A stretch of DNA of 64,000 nucleotides from Mangrovihabitans endophyticus (GCF_014646155.1 NZ_BMMX01000005.1:62001-126000), one strand, 5' to 3'; counted from the first letter of the stretch, positions 1 to 14,571 are shown. Made by a program: numbers and translations. The notes: generated by a model not told the origin, from the sequence alone.

Positions 1-1
1 C

Positions 2-820
2 AGTGGCCGGGTCAAGCACGACGTGGTGCGGGCGCTCGTGCATTCGACCGCCCGGGGACGGGTGCTGCTGGTCACCAGCCGCGGCCGGGCCTTCAAGATC
101 GATGTGCTGCCGCTGCCGGTACTGCCCGAGCAGACCGGGACTGTCTCGCTGCGCGGCGGGATGTCCGCCTCCGAGCTGGTGCCGTTGGCCAAGGGCGAGC
201 GGGTGGTGGGGCTGGCGCCGATGGGTGCCGCGGATGCCTCACCGGGCCTGGCGCTGGGCACCCGGCAGGGCGTGGTCAAGGTGTGCGCCCCGGATTGGCC
301 GGTCCGCTCCGACGAGTTCGACGTGATCTCCCTGAGGGACGGCGACGAGGTGCTCCAGGCCACCTGGCTGACTGGCGGCGAATCGTTCGCCTTCGTCACC
401 TCGGACGCGTCGATGCTGCGCTTCGCCGCCACACTGGTCCGCCCGCAGGGGCTCAAGGGCGGCGGCATGGCCGGCGTCAGCCTCGGCGCCGACGCCGAGG
501 TCGTCGCGTTCACTGTGGTGGACACGGCCGACCCGCGGCACGGCGAGCCGATGGTCGTCACGTCCACCGGGACGCAGGTGAAGGTGACACCGTTCGGTCG
601 CTACCCGGCCAAGGGCCGCGCCACCGGCGGGGTGCGCGTGCAGCGTTTCCTCAAGGGCGAGTCCCGGCTGACCGTGGCGTGGGTGGGCCCCCGCCCGGTG
701 GGGTGCAGTTCCACCGGAGACCCGGTCGAGCTGCCGGAGCCGGACGACCGTCGCGACGGTTCCGGCGAGGCGGTGATGATGGGACCGCAGATCGTCGGTC
801 ACCTGATCGAGCGTGACTGA
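2..820 (+). CDS. DNA topoisomerase IV / gyrase subunit A-type protein, C-terminal part (cut by window edge)
   Basis: The frame is open from the first bases, so only the last 272 or so residues are present and the 5' end lies outside the window. The visible part is the DNA-wrapping beta-pinwheel of type IIA topoisomerase A subunits. Pinwheel-type blades recur, for example GRAFKIDVLPLP, LGTRQGVVKV, TSDASMLRFAA and TSTGTQVKVTPFGRYPAKGR. The catalytic tyrosine domain is not visible. Actinobacteria often carry a second GyrA-like paralogue next to GyrA, and this could be either. It converges with the GGDEF gene and the two 3' ends overlap by 22 nt. Confidence 0.8.
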   Translation, partial: SGRVKHDVVRALVHSTARGRVLLVTSRGRAFKIDVLPLPVLPEQTGTVSLRGGMSASELVPLAKGERVVGLAPMGAADASPGLALGTRQGVVKVCAPDWPVRSDEFDVISLRDGDEVLQATWLTGGESFAFVTSDASMLRFAATLVRPQGLKGGGMAGVSLGADAEVVAFTVVDTADPRHGEPMVVTSTGTQVKVTPFGRYPAKGRATGGVRVQRFLKGESRLTVAWVGPRPVGCSSTGDPVELPEPDDRRDGSGEAVMMGPQIVGHLIERD

Positions 821-2463
821 GGCCCGGCACCGTCGGCGATCGTGAAGGAGCCCTTGCCGGCGCGTTTGACGGCGTACATGGCGCGGTCGGCGGTGCGCAG
901 CAGCGCCTCGGCAGTGCGGGCGGGCCCGGACGGAGTCGTCATGGCGATGCCCACGCTAGCGCCGACGCGGGCCGCCCCGCCGTCCACCGCCATGGGCGCC
1001 CCCACCGCCGCGACGATGCGCGCGGCCACCTCGGCGGGATCGTCGTGCGGCGGGGAGATCAGCACGGCGAACTCGTCGCCGCCCAGCCGGGCCACCGTGT
1101 CCCCGACGTGGACGCAGCCGCGCAACCGACGACCGATCTCGCGCAGCAGCGCGTCACCGGCGGCGTGCCCGAAGTCGTCGTTGACGAGCTTGAAGTCGTC
1201 CAGGTCGACGAGCATCACCACGGCCGGGGCCCCGCGGGTCAGCACCGCGTCCAGCCGTTCGGCGTACAACGAGCGGTTGGGCAGCCCGGTCAGGTCGTCG
1301 TGAAAGGCCTGATGGTGCAGCCGGGCGGCGAGTGAGTCCCGCTCGGCCAGGGAACGATGCAGGCCCTGTTGAGCGGAGTGCAGCTCGGTCACCTTGGCGT
1401 CCAGTTCCCGCAGCAGACGTTCGTTCTCCCGGAACGCGTCGAGCTGCCGCAGCACCACCAGCACCGTGCTGGTTGCGGCTCCGGCCAGCGCGATCGGCAC
1501 GGCGTCACGCTGATCCATCCGCACCGCGACGATCAGCAGCGCGAACGTGACGGCGATCGCCGCGTACGGCAACAGGCTGTATCGCCGTCGACCGCGCCGC
1601 CGCGTGACGGCCTGCGGGTCGTCGCGAATCTGCTGCTGTGTGGCGCGGATCGCGATGCACAGCAGGGCGTGCGCGGCCACCGTCAGGGCGAGGAACCAGG
1701 GCAGCGTCCGCTCGGTCAGGCCGTCCCGGGCCAGCGCGTCGGCGCCGGACTTGACCACCGCCGCGGTGACGCCGAGCGCGGCGCACCGGCCGGTGAACGG
1801 CGCGGTGCCGGACATGATCAGTTTTGCCACGACGAAGCAGCAGAGCAGGACGACCACCGGTCCGCGCACCACCGCACCCGCCGTGCGGACGCCGGCGTCG
1901 CCGCCGCCGGATGGCACCACCAGGTACCACCCGACGACGAGCGCGGCGACCATCACGGTGGCCACGTCCATCCAGAAGCGGACCCGTTCGCGGCTCGTGC
2001 CGAAGCCGAGCGGCATGGCGAGCAACGCGATCATCAGCACCGCGCTGCCGACGGTGAGCGCGGCGACCTGAGCCGTGCCGCCGGTCGCGGCGGTGAGCGT
2101 GCGGGGTGCCGCCGCGGCATGGGCCACCTGAGCGATGTCACCGGCGAGGTAGATCGCCGCGCCCACGGCCACCGACGCCCAGAACCGGCGAGCGCCCGCG
2201 GTCAGGCCCGGCGTGCGGGCGGTGGCGGCGGCCACCGCGATCAGGCAGGCGTGCACCGCGGCGATGACGACCCATGCCGCGATCACCTGTACGGCGGCGC
2301 CGGCCGTGCCAGCCGCCTCGAAACACACCACCGCGGCGGTGCCGCACACCAGGGCGAGCAGCAGCCGGTCCCGCCGCAACGGGGCGAGGCGACTCGTCGG
2401 CTGCATCATCACCATCCGGAAGGCGAACATGCGGGCACCCGTGCGGGAGGAGAAACCACCCAT
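799..2463 (-). CDS. membrane-bound diguanylate cyclase (GGDEF protein)
   Basis: A hydrophobic N-terminal half of about eight membrane segments, a short coiled coil (LLRELDAKVTELHSAQQGL) and a C-terminal GGDEF domain. The domain begins at HDDLTGLPNR and contains VDLDDFKLVND and the intact active-site motif LGGDEF, so c-di-GMP synthesis from two GTP is expected. The product-inhibition I-site, normally RxxD five residues before GGDEF, reads HVGD here, so feedback inhibition is probably lost. The membrane part resembles that of the GGDEF-EAL protein at 50-52 kb, including a shared PYAA stretch after an arginine-rich loop. The start is unsure: GTG at 2490 and ATGs at 2463, 2427 and 2406 are in frame and none has a clear ribosome site. 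Confidence 0.85.
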   Translation of the reverse strand: MGGFSSRTGARMFAFRMVMMQPTSRLAPLRRDRLLLALVCGTAAVVCFEAAGTAGAAVQVIAAWVVIAAVHACLIAVAAATARTPGLTAGARRFWASVAVGAAIYLAGDIAQVAHAAAAPRTLTAATGGTAQVAALTVGSAVLMIALLAMPLGFGTSRERVRFWMDVATVMVAALVVGWYLVVPSGGGDAGVRTAGAVVRGPVVVLLCCFVVAKLIMSGTAPFTGRCAALGVTAAVVKSGADALARDGLTERTLPWFLALTVAAHALLCIAIRATQQQIRDDPQAVTRRRGRRRYSLLPYAAIAVTFALLIVAVRMDQRDAVPIALAGAATSTVLVVLRQLDAFRENERLLRELDAKVTELHSAQQGLHRSLAERDSLAARLHHQAFHDDLTGLPNRSLYAERLDAVLTRGAPAVVMLVDLDDFKLVNDDFGHAAGDALLREIGRRLRGCVHVGDTVARLGGDEFAVLISPPHDDPAEVAARIVAAVGAPMAVDGGAARVGASVGIAMTTPSGPARTAEALLRTADRAMYAVKRAGKGSFTIADGAGPQSRSIR

Positions 2464-2573
2464 CGGCAACGCGGCGCCGCGGTCAACCACCTCTGTCCGA
2501 TAGAGACCCTAAGGGCTCCGGCGGAGATCGACGGCATTCCGTGGCGTGTCGTTTTCCCGGCGGACACGACGAC

Positions 2574-2597
2574 GGCCCCCGGCGCGAGCCGGGGGCC
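2574..2597 (-). terminator. hairpin downstream of the small membrane protein gene
   Basis: Perfect 10-bp arms GGCCCCCGGC / GCCGGGGGCC around a 4-nt loop, 22 nt beyond the stop codon at 2620. No T-run follows, as is usual for actinobacterial terminators. Confidence 0.6.
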
Positions 2598-2619
2598 ATG
2601 CCGAGGGTGGCGCGGGAGC

Positions 2620-2829
2620 CTACTTGCTCGGTTCCGGGATGTCGCACTTGATTTTGGGATTGACGCCCAGCCAGTTCAACGGGCCGGCGACCACGGTGAC
2701 GACGACCGTGCCTGCCTTGGCGCAGCCGGCGTCACCTTCGTCGTCGAAATATCCGCGCTCGTAGGCGGCGACGGCGCCGAGCACGAGCCAGAGGAGGACG
2801 ATCAGTCCGCCGATCGATCCGAATCGCAT
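2620..2829 (-). CDS. small single-pass membrane protein, function unknown
   Basis: A 69-residue protein with one N-terminal membrane helix (IGGLIVLLWLVLGAVAAYERG), then an acidic turn and a mildly hydrophobic tail with two cysteines (GCAK and KCD). The ATG at 2829 is preceded by GGAG at good distance, so I prefer it to the longer in-frame reading from 2928. I do not recognise a named family. It stands alone between two hairpin-bounded units. Confidence 0.65.
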   Translation of the reverse strand: MRFGSIGGLIVLLWLVLGAVAAYERGYFDDEGDAGCAKAGTVVVTVVAGPLNWLGVNPKIKCDIPEPSK

Positions 2830-2972
2830 CGGGTCTCCTATGTCGTGGGGATGCAGGCGGCTTACCCCGAAGCCGTCGATCTCTAAACGGAGGCGATGCG
2901 CCATGCGGCGGCGCACGCGCACCGGCATGATGTCGGTCGACGTGTCGGGAACGAGGCCGGGGTGATCAGCGG

Positions 2973-4226
2973 GTGCAGACCAGACGGACGACGGTGCGCG
3001 ACGTGCGCCGGGCCAACCGGGCCAGCCTGCTCACGGACCTGTTTCACGGCGGTCGGCAGAGCCGGCAGCAACTGGGCGACACGACCGCGCTGAGCCAGGC
3101 GAGCGTCAGCAACCTGACAAGCGAAATGCTCGACGAGGGGCTGGTGGAGGAAGCGGGGCTGGTGGGTTCGGACGGCGGGCGCCCACGGGCCCTGTTGCGG
3201 GTGGCTCCGGGCTTCGGCTACGTGGTCGGCGCCGACGTCGGCGAGACACGCGTCCTGGTCGAGCTGTACGACCTGGCCATGTCCCGCCTCGCGGTGCGCG
3301 CCTACCGGCTGGGCGACGGCGCCCGCGACCCGGCGCGGGCGGTGGACCGCTTGCTGACCGGCCTGTCCGAGGTGTGCGACGAGGCCGGCGTCGCCGATTC
3401 CCGCCTGCTTGGATTCGGCGTCGGGGTGCCGGGCGTGGTCGACCAGGGCGACGGCGATGCGGTGGTCTGGTCGCAGACCACCGGCTGGGACGGCGTCGAA
3501 CTGGGCGCGATGCTGCGTGCCGGCACGGCGGCGCCGGTGTGGGTGGAGAACGGCGTGCAGGCCGTCGGCCGGGCCGAGATGTGGTTCGGTGCCGGGCGCG
3601 GCGCCCGGCACGCGGTGATCGCCGTGGTCGGCACCGGCGTCGGCGCCGCGGTGGTGATGGACGGGCACGGTTATCGCGGCGCGAACAGCAACGCCGGGGA
3701 GTGGGGGCACACCACGCTGGTGTTCGACGGCGAGCCGTGCCGCTGCGGCGCGCGCGGCTGCCTGGAGGCGTACATCGGCGGGGAGACGGTGAACCGGCTG
3801 CTGTCCGGCGCGACCGGGCAGCCGTATGATCGGGCGCTGCTGGCGCGCCTGCTGGCCGCGGGCACGTTGTCCGGCGAGGCGGCGGACGTGGTGTCCCGCA
3901 CCGTGCGTTATCTGGGCGCGGGCATCGGCGCGCTGGTGAACCTGTTCAGCCCGGAACGCATCGTGCTGGGTGGTCCGCTGGGCCTGGCACTGGGGGAGCA
4001 CTTCCTGCCCGACATCCGGGCCGCCGCCGCCCGCAGCGCGTTGCGTCACCCGTACGCGAAAACCAGCATCGATCTCGGCCGGCTCGGTCCGGACGCGGTG
4101 GCCCTGGGCGCGGCGACCCGGCCGGTGGCCCGGCTGCTGGCCGACGGCGGACTGCCGGCGGCGAGCGTCACCGCGCCGGCCGTGCCATCCCGGCCGCGCC
4201 GTCACCGCGGCCGGGCGGCGTCCTGA
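2973..4226 (+). CDS. ROK-family transcriptional regulator
   Basis: The N-terminal winged helix (about residues 10-70, with ALSQASVSNLTSEMLDEGLV) is followed by the ROK sugar-kinase fold. The ROK signatures are present: GVGVPGVVDQ, GTGVGAAVV, the EWGHT motif that carries the catalytic/sugar-contact residues, and the zinc-binding run CRCGARGCLEAY. Such proteins usually repress sugar-use genes and respond to a sugar or sugar phosphate; some keep kinase activity. Start is GTG at 2973. It converges with the beta-glucosidase gene at the end of the oligosaccharide operon, so a role in that sugar pathway is plausible but unproved. Confidence 0.88.
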   Translation: MQTRRTTVRDVRRANRASLLTDLFHGGRQSRQQLGDTTALSQASVSNLTSEMLDEGLVEEAGLVGSDGGRPRALLRVAPGFGYVVGADVGETRVLVELYDLAMSRLAVRAYRLGDGARDPARAVDRLLTGLSEVCDEAGVADSRLLGFGVGVPGVVDQGDGDAVVWSQTTGWDGVELGAMLRAGTAAPVWVENGVQAVGRAEMWFGAGRGARHAVIAVVGTGVGAAVVMDGHGYRGANSNAGEWGHTTLVFDGEPCRCGARGCLEAYIGGETVNRLLSGATGQPYDRALLARLLAAGTLSGEAADVVSRTVRYLGAGIGALVNLFSPERIVLGGPLGLALGEHFLPDIRAAAARSALRHPYAKTSIDLGRLGPDAVALGAATRPVARLLADGGLPAASVTAPAVPSRPRRHRGRAAS

Positions 4227-4236
4227 CCGCGGTGAC
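4201..4236. terminator. inverted repeat between convergent ROK and beta-glucosidase genes
   Basis: Arms GTCACCGCGG (4201-4210) and CCGCGGTGAC (4227-4236) pair perfectly over 10 bp across the ROK stop codon, 28 nt before the end of the convergent gene. Position suggests a two-way terminator. Confidence 0.5.
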
Positions 4237-4263
4237 GGCGCGGCCGGCGACGGTCGGAACCCC

Positions 4264-5664
<1,401 letters not shown>

Positions 5665-5707
5665 GCTTCTCCTGGAATGAGGGGCGGCTGGCGAGGCGGG
5701 CGTGTGG

Positions 5708-9916
<4,209 letters not shown>

Positions 9917-9954
9917 GCCGTGTTCCTCTGTAGGGGGATGAGGGATCGGCGCCG

Positions 9955-9996
9955 CGCCGGGCGCCCGGACAGGAGATGCTGTCCGGGCGCCCGGCG
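9955..9996 (-). terminator. long intergenic hairpin after the binding-protein gene
   Basis: Perfect 18-bp arms (9955-9972 and 9979-9996, core CGGGCGCCCGG) enclose the 6-nt loop GAGATG. It starts 5 nt past the binding-protein stop and ends about 40 nt before the next start. In such operons an RNA hairpin here typically stabilises the binding-protein message or partly ends transcription, giving excess binding protein over membrane parts. Confidence 0.75.
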
Positions 9997-10001
9997 TGCG
10001 A

Positions 10002-11687
10002 TCAGGAGTTGGCGGGCTTCAGGTGCAGGACGACGTCCAGCGCGTACGGCTGGGTCGGCTGCTGACCGGCGTACGGGTCGGAGTCCGACGGCCAGCCGGT
10101 CCAGTACTTGTCGTTGTACGCGGCGCCGACGTTGTCCGCGCCGACCGGCAGCATCGGGGCCTGCTCCACGAAGATCTTCTCGATCGTGGCCAGGGCGGCG
10201 GTGCGGCCCGCGTCGTCCGCGGCGTTCGCGTACTGCTTCAGCGCGGCGGTCGCCTCGGGGCTGTCGAACCGGCCGAAGTTGCCCTGCTGTGCGGCGGTGC
10301 CGATGGGCTTCATCAGCGCACCGTCCATCACCGTCTGGTACAGGTCCCACGGCGTGGCGCCACCGTTGGTCCAGCGCATGCTGGCCTCGAAGCTGCCCTT
10401 CTGGATGTTGGCGTCCCAGACGTCCTGGTTGGGCTTTTCGACGGTGGCCTTGATGCCGATCTGCGCCAGGTTGCTCTTGATGATCTCCAGCGTGGTCTGG
10501 TAGTCCGACCACGGACCCGGGTCGCTGAGCTTGATGGTCACCGGCTTGCCGGACTTGTCCTTCAGGGTGTCGCCGTCCATTGTGTAGCCCGCGCCGGTGA
10601 GCATCGACTTGGCGCCGGCCACGTCGACCGAGAACGTCTTGCCCTTGTAGTCGGCCGAGATGTACGCGTCACCGGCGGGCGTCGGCAGACCGGTGACGCT
10701 CTTGATCTCCGGGTGGAAGTAGCCGGCCTCGGCCTGGTTGAAGATGTCCGTACGGTTGATGACCATGTTCATGGCCTGCCGCAGCGTCGGGTCGTCGAAC
10801 GGCTTCTTGGTGGTGTTGATGTAGAGGCCGTGGATGCCCAGCACACCCGGCGCCCAGACCTTGTGGTGCTCCGGGTCCTTGGCGACGAAGACCTGCTTGT
10901 AGTTCGGGATGAAGACGAAGCTCCACTCGCATTCGCCGTTGGCCAGCGCGGTCGACTGGGTGTCGTTGTTGGAGTACGACGTGTACCGCAGCTCCTTGAC
11001 CTGGGGCAGGTCCTGCCAGTAACCGCCGTCGCGCACGGCCAGGGTGGCGCCCTGCGCGGTGTAGGACTTCAGCGTGTACGGGCCGCTGCCGACCGGGTTC
11101 TTGTTGGTGTCCGTGGCCGGGTCGGAGATCTTCTCCCAGACGTGCTTGGGCACGATGACGTAGTTCGCCAGGATCTTGTTCTGGTAGACGAACTGCGACG
11201 ACGGGAACGTCATCTTGACGTGGTTGCCGTCCTGGGTGATGTCGCCGAACGAGATGGCGTGGAAGTTGAGCGCGTCATTGCTCTTCAGCAGGTTGTATGT
11301 GTAGGCGACGTCCTCGGCGGTCAGCTTCTCGCCGTCCGACCAGGTCGCGTTGTCGCGGACCGTGATGTCCACCGACTTGTAGTCGTCGGCCCACTTCACC
11401 TCGCTGGCCAGCCACGGCTTGGCGGGCTCGGCCGGCTTGACCGGGTTCCACATCAGAAGGGGCTCGTAGATCATCCACTTGTAGCCCAGCGCGTTCGCCG
11501 ACGAGGTTCCGACGAACGGGTTGTTGTTCTCCGGCTGCGTGCCGTTCGGCATGCCGACGGTCAGGAACGAGCGCGCCGCGCCGCTGTTGTTCTGCTTGTT
11601 GGCATTCGGCGAGTCACTGCACGCGGCGAGCCCGCTGCCGACGAAGACGCCGGCCGCGGCGACCGCGAACAGTTTCCTTCTTTGCAT
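10002..11687 (-). CDS. lipoprotein substrate-binding protein, SBP family 5
   Basis: A 561-residue extracytoplasmic binding protein. The signal peptide [17 protein letters not shown] ends in the lipobox LAAC, so Cys22 should be lipidated. The family-5 fold is seen in [44 protein letters not shown] and the C-terminal PMLPVGA stretch. The family binds peptides or oligosaccharides. The GH1 beta-glucosidase and LacI repressor in the operon favour a beta-gluco-oligosaccharide such as cellobiose or cellodextrin, which is inference. Start ATG follows AGGAGATTTCACG. Confidence 0.92.
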   Translation of the reverse strand: MQRRKLFAVAAAGVFVGSGLAACSDSPNANKQNNSGAARSFLTVGMPNGTQPENNNPFVGTSSANALGYKWMIYEPLLMWNPVKPAEPAKPWLASEVKWADDYKSVDITVRDNATWSDGEKLTAEDVAYTYNLLKSNDALNFHAISFGDITQDGNHVKMTFPSSQFVYQNKILANYVIVPKHVWEKISDPATDTNKNPVGSGPYTLKSYTAQGATLAVRDGGYWQDLPQVKELRYTSYSNNDTQSTALANGECEWSFVFIPNYKQVFVAKDPEHHKVWAPGVLGIHGLYINTTKKPFDDPTLRQAMNMVINRTDIFNQAEAGYFHPEIKSVTGLPTPAGDAYISADYKGKTFSVDVAGAKSMLTGAGYTMDGDTLKDKSGKPVTIKLSDPGPWSDYQTTLEIIKSNLAQIGIKATVEKPNQDVWDANIQKGSFEASMRWTNGGATPWDLYQTVMDGALMKPIGTAAQQGNFGRFDSPEATAALKQYANAADDAGRTAALATIEKIFVEQAPMLPVGADNVGAAYNDKYWTGWPSDSDPYAGQQPTQPYALDVVLHLKPANS

Positions 11688-11789
11688 CGTGAAATCTCCT
11701 CGGTGTTGCGGATTCGGGGTGAGAGGTGCCCGAGGTGAGGGCTGCCGGAGGACCGGCGAACATGGTCTGTGCGTCGGGGACGGATCGGG

Positions 11790-12812
11790 TCAGGGGTGCG
11801 TGGCCTCGGGCTCCGCCCCGGTCGAGGCGCGGGCCGTGAAGGTGGCCGGAATGACAGTCGGTCGGTTCGGCAGGGGCGTGCCTTCGAAGTGGGCGAGCAG
11901 CATGCGCGCGGCCGCCTCACCCATCTCGCGCAGGGGTTGGTGCACGGTGGTCAGCGGCGGCTGGGTGTGCGCCGCCAGGGGAATGTCGTCGAAGCCGACC
12001 AGCGCCACGTCCTGCGGGATGCGCCGGCCGCTGTCCAGCACCGCCTGCATGGCGCCGGTGGCGGACAGGTCGTTGTGCGCGAACACGGCGTCGAAGTCGA
12101 CACCGGTCTCGATCGCGCGCTGCACCCCCTCGAAGCCGCAGGCGATGGTGAAGTCGCCGGGCAGCACCCGCTGCGCGGCGATCGGGTGGCCGGCCTCGGC
12201 GAACGCGGCGGCGAAACCGTCCAGACGCTGCACGGTGCAACCGAACCGTTCCGGGCCGGCCACCACGAGGGGCTTGGTGCGGCCGATGGACAACAGGTGG
12301 CGGGCGGCGGCGCCGGCGCCGGTGTGGTTGGTGGTGCCGACGCTGGGAATCTGGCCGGGCTGGTGGTCGCGGTCGTCGATGAGCACCACGGGCAGGCCGC
12401 GGGCGTGCAGGGTGGCGATGTAGTCGAGGGTGCCCTCGGGCTCGATCACCAGGAGGCCGTCGAAGGACTTCGCGGACACTTGTGCGCCGAATTGGCGCAT
12501 CGATTCGGCTCCACGGTTGCAGGTGAACAGGAGGAGGCCGTAGCGTTCCGTCTCCAGCACGTCGACCGCACCCTGCAACACCTCGCCGATCCACGGCCAG
12601 GTGAGGGAGGGCACCAGCATGCCGACCACGCGGGTGCGTCCGCGGGCCAGGCCGACGGCGCGGGAGCTGGGCACATAGCCGAGTTCCTCGATGACCTTCC
12701 GGACCCGGGCGGCGGTGGATTCGTCCAGCTCACCCTTGCCGTTGAGCACCCGGGACACGGTGGTCTTGCTGACCTTGGCCCGGGCCGCCACGTCGGCGAT
12801 GGTGATTGGCAC
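11790..12812 (-). CDS. LacI-family transcriptional repressor
   Basis: A 340-residue LacI/GalR regulator. The N-terminal helix-turn-helix and hinge ([20 protein letters not shown] to [12 protein letters not shown]) precede a periplasmic-binding-like sensor domain with VLIDDRDH and [26 protein letters not shown] at 12812 is preceded by GGAGGACCA. It is the first gene of the leftward operon, about 100 nt ahead of the binding-protein gene, with two operator-like repeats just upstream. Autorepression and induction by the imported sugar is the simplest model. Confidence 0.93.
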   Translation of the reverse strand: MPITIADVAARAKVSKTTVSRVLNGKGELDESTAARVRKVIEELGYVPSSRAVGLARGRTRVVGMLVPSLTWPWIGEVLQGAVDVLETERYGLLLFTCNRGAESMRQFGAQVSAKSFDGLLVIEPEGTLDYIATLHARGLPVVLIDDRDHQPGQIPSVGTTNHTGAGAAARHLLSIGRTKPLVVAGPERFGCTVQRLDGFAAAFAEAGHPIAAQRVLPGDFTIACGFEGVQRAIETGVDFDAVFAHNDLSATGAMQAVLDSGRRIPQDVALVGFDDIPLAAHTQPPLTTVHQPLREMGEAAARMLLAHFEGTPLPNRPTVIPATFTARASTGAEPEATHP

Positions 12813-12855
12813 TGGTCCTCCGAGGGGTGTAACCGCCCGGTTAAACCGCAGTTTC

Positions 12856-12879
12856 GGAACCGGTTTCGGGAGCGGTTCC
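12856..12879. promoter_or_regulatory. two abutting LacI-type operator half-palindromes
   Basis: GGAACCGGTTTC (12856-12867) is followed directly by GGGAGCGGTTCC (12868-12879). Both are near-palindromes around a central CG with GGAACC-type arms, the usual shape of LacI/GalR operators. They lie 44-67 nt before the repressor start codon and 1.2 kb before the binding-protein gene. No such element was seen in the 100 nt just in front of the binding-protein gene. Confidence 0.65.
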
Positions 12880-13086
12880 GGAAGTTAACGCCAGTGAGCC
12901 CGGTCACGTCAACATGTAAGAACCTTTATTTAGGTTTCAGGACGGTAACCGCGCGGCTTGGTGATCGTTTCGGGTCGTGATTCCATGGCACAATGCCGCC
13001 GCCGTCGTTCATGTCGGACATGGTGGGCTTGACCGTTGTCCCGGCTCCGGGCGCGCGGGCTCCGGGAACAGCGTGTCTGCGCGCGG

Positions 13087-13929
13087 CTAGAAGGTGTCTG
13101 CGCGGTCCATGTGGCGCACCAGTTCCGGCAGCGCTTCGCCGAGCGCCGCGTCCAGGATCAGGTTCGCGTAGGGCTCGCCGCGGGTGACACCCTGATTCAC
13201 GATGGCCACGCGAATGCCGTTGCGTGCCGCGCGCAACACGAAGCGCCGACCGGACATGACGGTCAGCGATGATCCCAGCACCAGGAGCGTACGGGCGGAT
13301 TCCACCAGCGCGAAGCTGCGGCCGACCCGGTCCGGCGGGACCGTCTCGCCGAAGTAGACGACGTCGGGCTTGAGCATGCCGCCGCAGGCGGCGCAGTCGA
13401 CGACCACAAAATCGTCGAGTTCGGCGTCGTCGATCTCCACGTCGCCGTCCGGATTGATCGCGGACACCGTGGCCGCGAAACCGGGGTTTGCCGCGTTCAT
13501 CCGGCCGGTGTGCGCGGCCCGCGGCATCGACATGCCGCATCGCAGGCAGATGATCCGGGACAGGTTCCCATGCAGCTCGATCACGTCCCGCGCGCCGCCG
13601 GCCTGATGCAGGCCGTCCACGTTCTGCGTGATGATGCCGTCCAGCACGCCGGCTTCCTGCAGGGCCGCGACGGCCCGGTGCCCCGCGTTGGGCTGCGCGT
13701 CGCCGATGGTGCGCCACCCGAGGTGGCTGCGCGCCCAGTAACGGCGGCGGGCGACCGGATCGCGAGTGAACGTCTGGTAGGTCATCGGCGTGGCCCGGCG
13801 CGCCATGCCGGACGGTCCCCGATAGTCGGGGATGCCGGACTCGGTGGACAAGCCCGCGCCGCTGAGCACCACGACGCCGCCGTCGCCGACCCACGTGGCC
13901 AGCTCGCCGATCCGTTCGTTGTTCACCAC
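13087..13929 (-). CDS. sirtuin (Sir2-type NAD-dependent protein deacylase)
   Basis: A 280-residue sirtuin. The NAD-binding motif GAGLSTESGIPDYRG, TQNVDGLHQAGG, the catalytic histidine in IELHGN, two zinc CxxC pairs (CLRC and CAAC) and GSSLTVMSG are all intact. Sequence style is closest to the SIRT4-like class II group. GTG at 13929 with AGGA in front is preferred; an in-frame GTG at 13956 lies inside the tandem repeat described next. It probably removes acyl groups from lysines of metabolic enzymes. It is a single-gene unit. Confidence 0.9.
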   Translation of the reverse strand: MVNNERIGELATWVGDGGVVVLSGAGLSTESGIPDYRGPSGMARRATPMTYQTFTRDPVARRRYWARSHLGWRTIGDAQPNAGHRAVAALQEAGVLDGIITQNVDGLHQAGGARDVIELHGNLSRIICLRCGMSMPRAAHTGRMNAANPGFAATVSAINPDGDVEIDDAELDDFVVVDCAACGGMLKPDVVYFGETVPPDRVGRSFALVESARTLLVLGSSLTVMSGRRFVLRAARNGIRVAIVNQGVTRGEPYANLILDAALGEALPELVRHMDRADTF

Positions 13930-13934
13930 GCCAT

Positions 13935-13992
13935 TGTTCCTCGCCGGGAGGGACACAGCCGTCTGTTCCTCGCCGGGAGGGACACAGCCGTC
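13935..13992. repeat. perfect 29-bp tandem duplication upstream of the sirtuin gene
   Basis: Copy 1 spans 13935-13963 and copy 2 spans 13964-13992, identical base for base and with no spacer. Each begins TGTTCCTCGCCGGGAGGG and ends ACAGCCGTC. The near copy abuts the likely sirtuin ribosome-binding region (AGGA), so the duplication supplies a second copy of that leader segment. Confidence 0.9.
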
Positions 13993-14037
13993 GGCGGCAG
14001 CGGATACAAACTAGACGACACGCGGTAAATTGGCGTG

Positions 14038-14571
14038 ATGGCGATCGGCGGGGTGCAACCGCCCGGAGGCGAGCGAGGGCTCGACGCCGGGTCCGCCAGC
14101 TCTGCCCACTCGCATGATGCCCGCCTGTCGTACCGTCGCGACGACGGCTCGCGCACCGGCATGCATTCGCTGCTGAGGTTCCTCGCCGGGCTCGCCCTGC
14201 TGGCGCTCGCGTTCGCGTTCCGCGCCGGCATCGATACCTCCGGTGTCACCGCCGGACACGTCGACGCGCTGCGGTCGTGCGCCAGCGCGCCCGCGAGCGC
14301 CCGCGCGACGCAGGAGCCCGCCGACGCCGCGGCGGTCCCCGACGCCGCAGCCCCGGACGCCGCGGCGGTCTCTGACGCCGCGGCGGCCTCTGACGCCGCG
14401 GCGCGCCCGGCCGCAGCCGACGACCATCTCGCCAAGAGCGGCGTGCCCTGCGACGCCGTCGGTCTTCTCGCGGCCGATGTCGCCACCGTCCCTTCGGTGC
14501 CGGAACCGGGTGCGCCACCGGCCGGGCGAGATGCGGGCGCGCAGGCCCCGCGCGCTCCGCCGCGCGCCTGA
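14038..14571 (+). CDS. hypothetical membrane-anchored Ala/Asp-repeat protein
   Basis: About 177 residues with no recognised family. A polar N-terminus leads to one membrane helix (LLRFLAGLALLALAFAFRAG), then DTSGVTAGHVDALR, then a low-complexity stretch of DAAAVP/DAAAP/DAAAVS/DAAAAS units coded by an imperfect 18-bp repeat, and a Pro/Ala-rich tail. Third codon positions are strongly G/C through the frame, which favours coding on this strand. The opposite strand is also open for 187 codons but reads as low-complexity Ala/Ser and lacks any domain. The start could also be GTG 14035 or ATG 14161. Confidence 0.45.
   Translation: MAIGGVQPPGGERGLDAGSASSAHSHDARLSYRRDDGSRTGMHSLLRFLAGLALLALAFAFRAGIDTSGVTAGHVDALRSCASAPASARATQEPADAAAVPDAAAPDAAAVSDAAAASDAAARPAAADDHLAKSGVPCDAVGLLAADVATVPSVPEPGAPPAGRDAGAQAPRAPPRA
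14323..14403 (+). repeat. imperfect 18-bp coding repeat (DAAA units)
   Basis: Five successive units starting GACGCCGC, mostly 18 bp apart with one 15-bp unit, within the hypothetical gene at 14.0-14.6 kb. They code for DAAA plus one or two variable residues. Confidence 0.7.

Noticed and set aside
1357-2886. Long plus-strand open frame of 509 codons
   Set aside because: It lies antisense to the GGDEF gene, is Arg/His/Gly-rich with no domain, and is a GC-bias shadow.
14323-14403. Possible CRISPR-like or regulatory DNA repeat
   Set aside because: Units are 15-18 bp, contiguous and in frame, so it is a coding low-complexity repeat with no spacers.
13923-14486. Minus-strand Ala/Ser-rich frame opposite the DAAA-repeat gene
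   Set aside because: Third-position G/C bias fits the plus strand better, and the frame runs through the sirtuin leader repeat.
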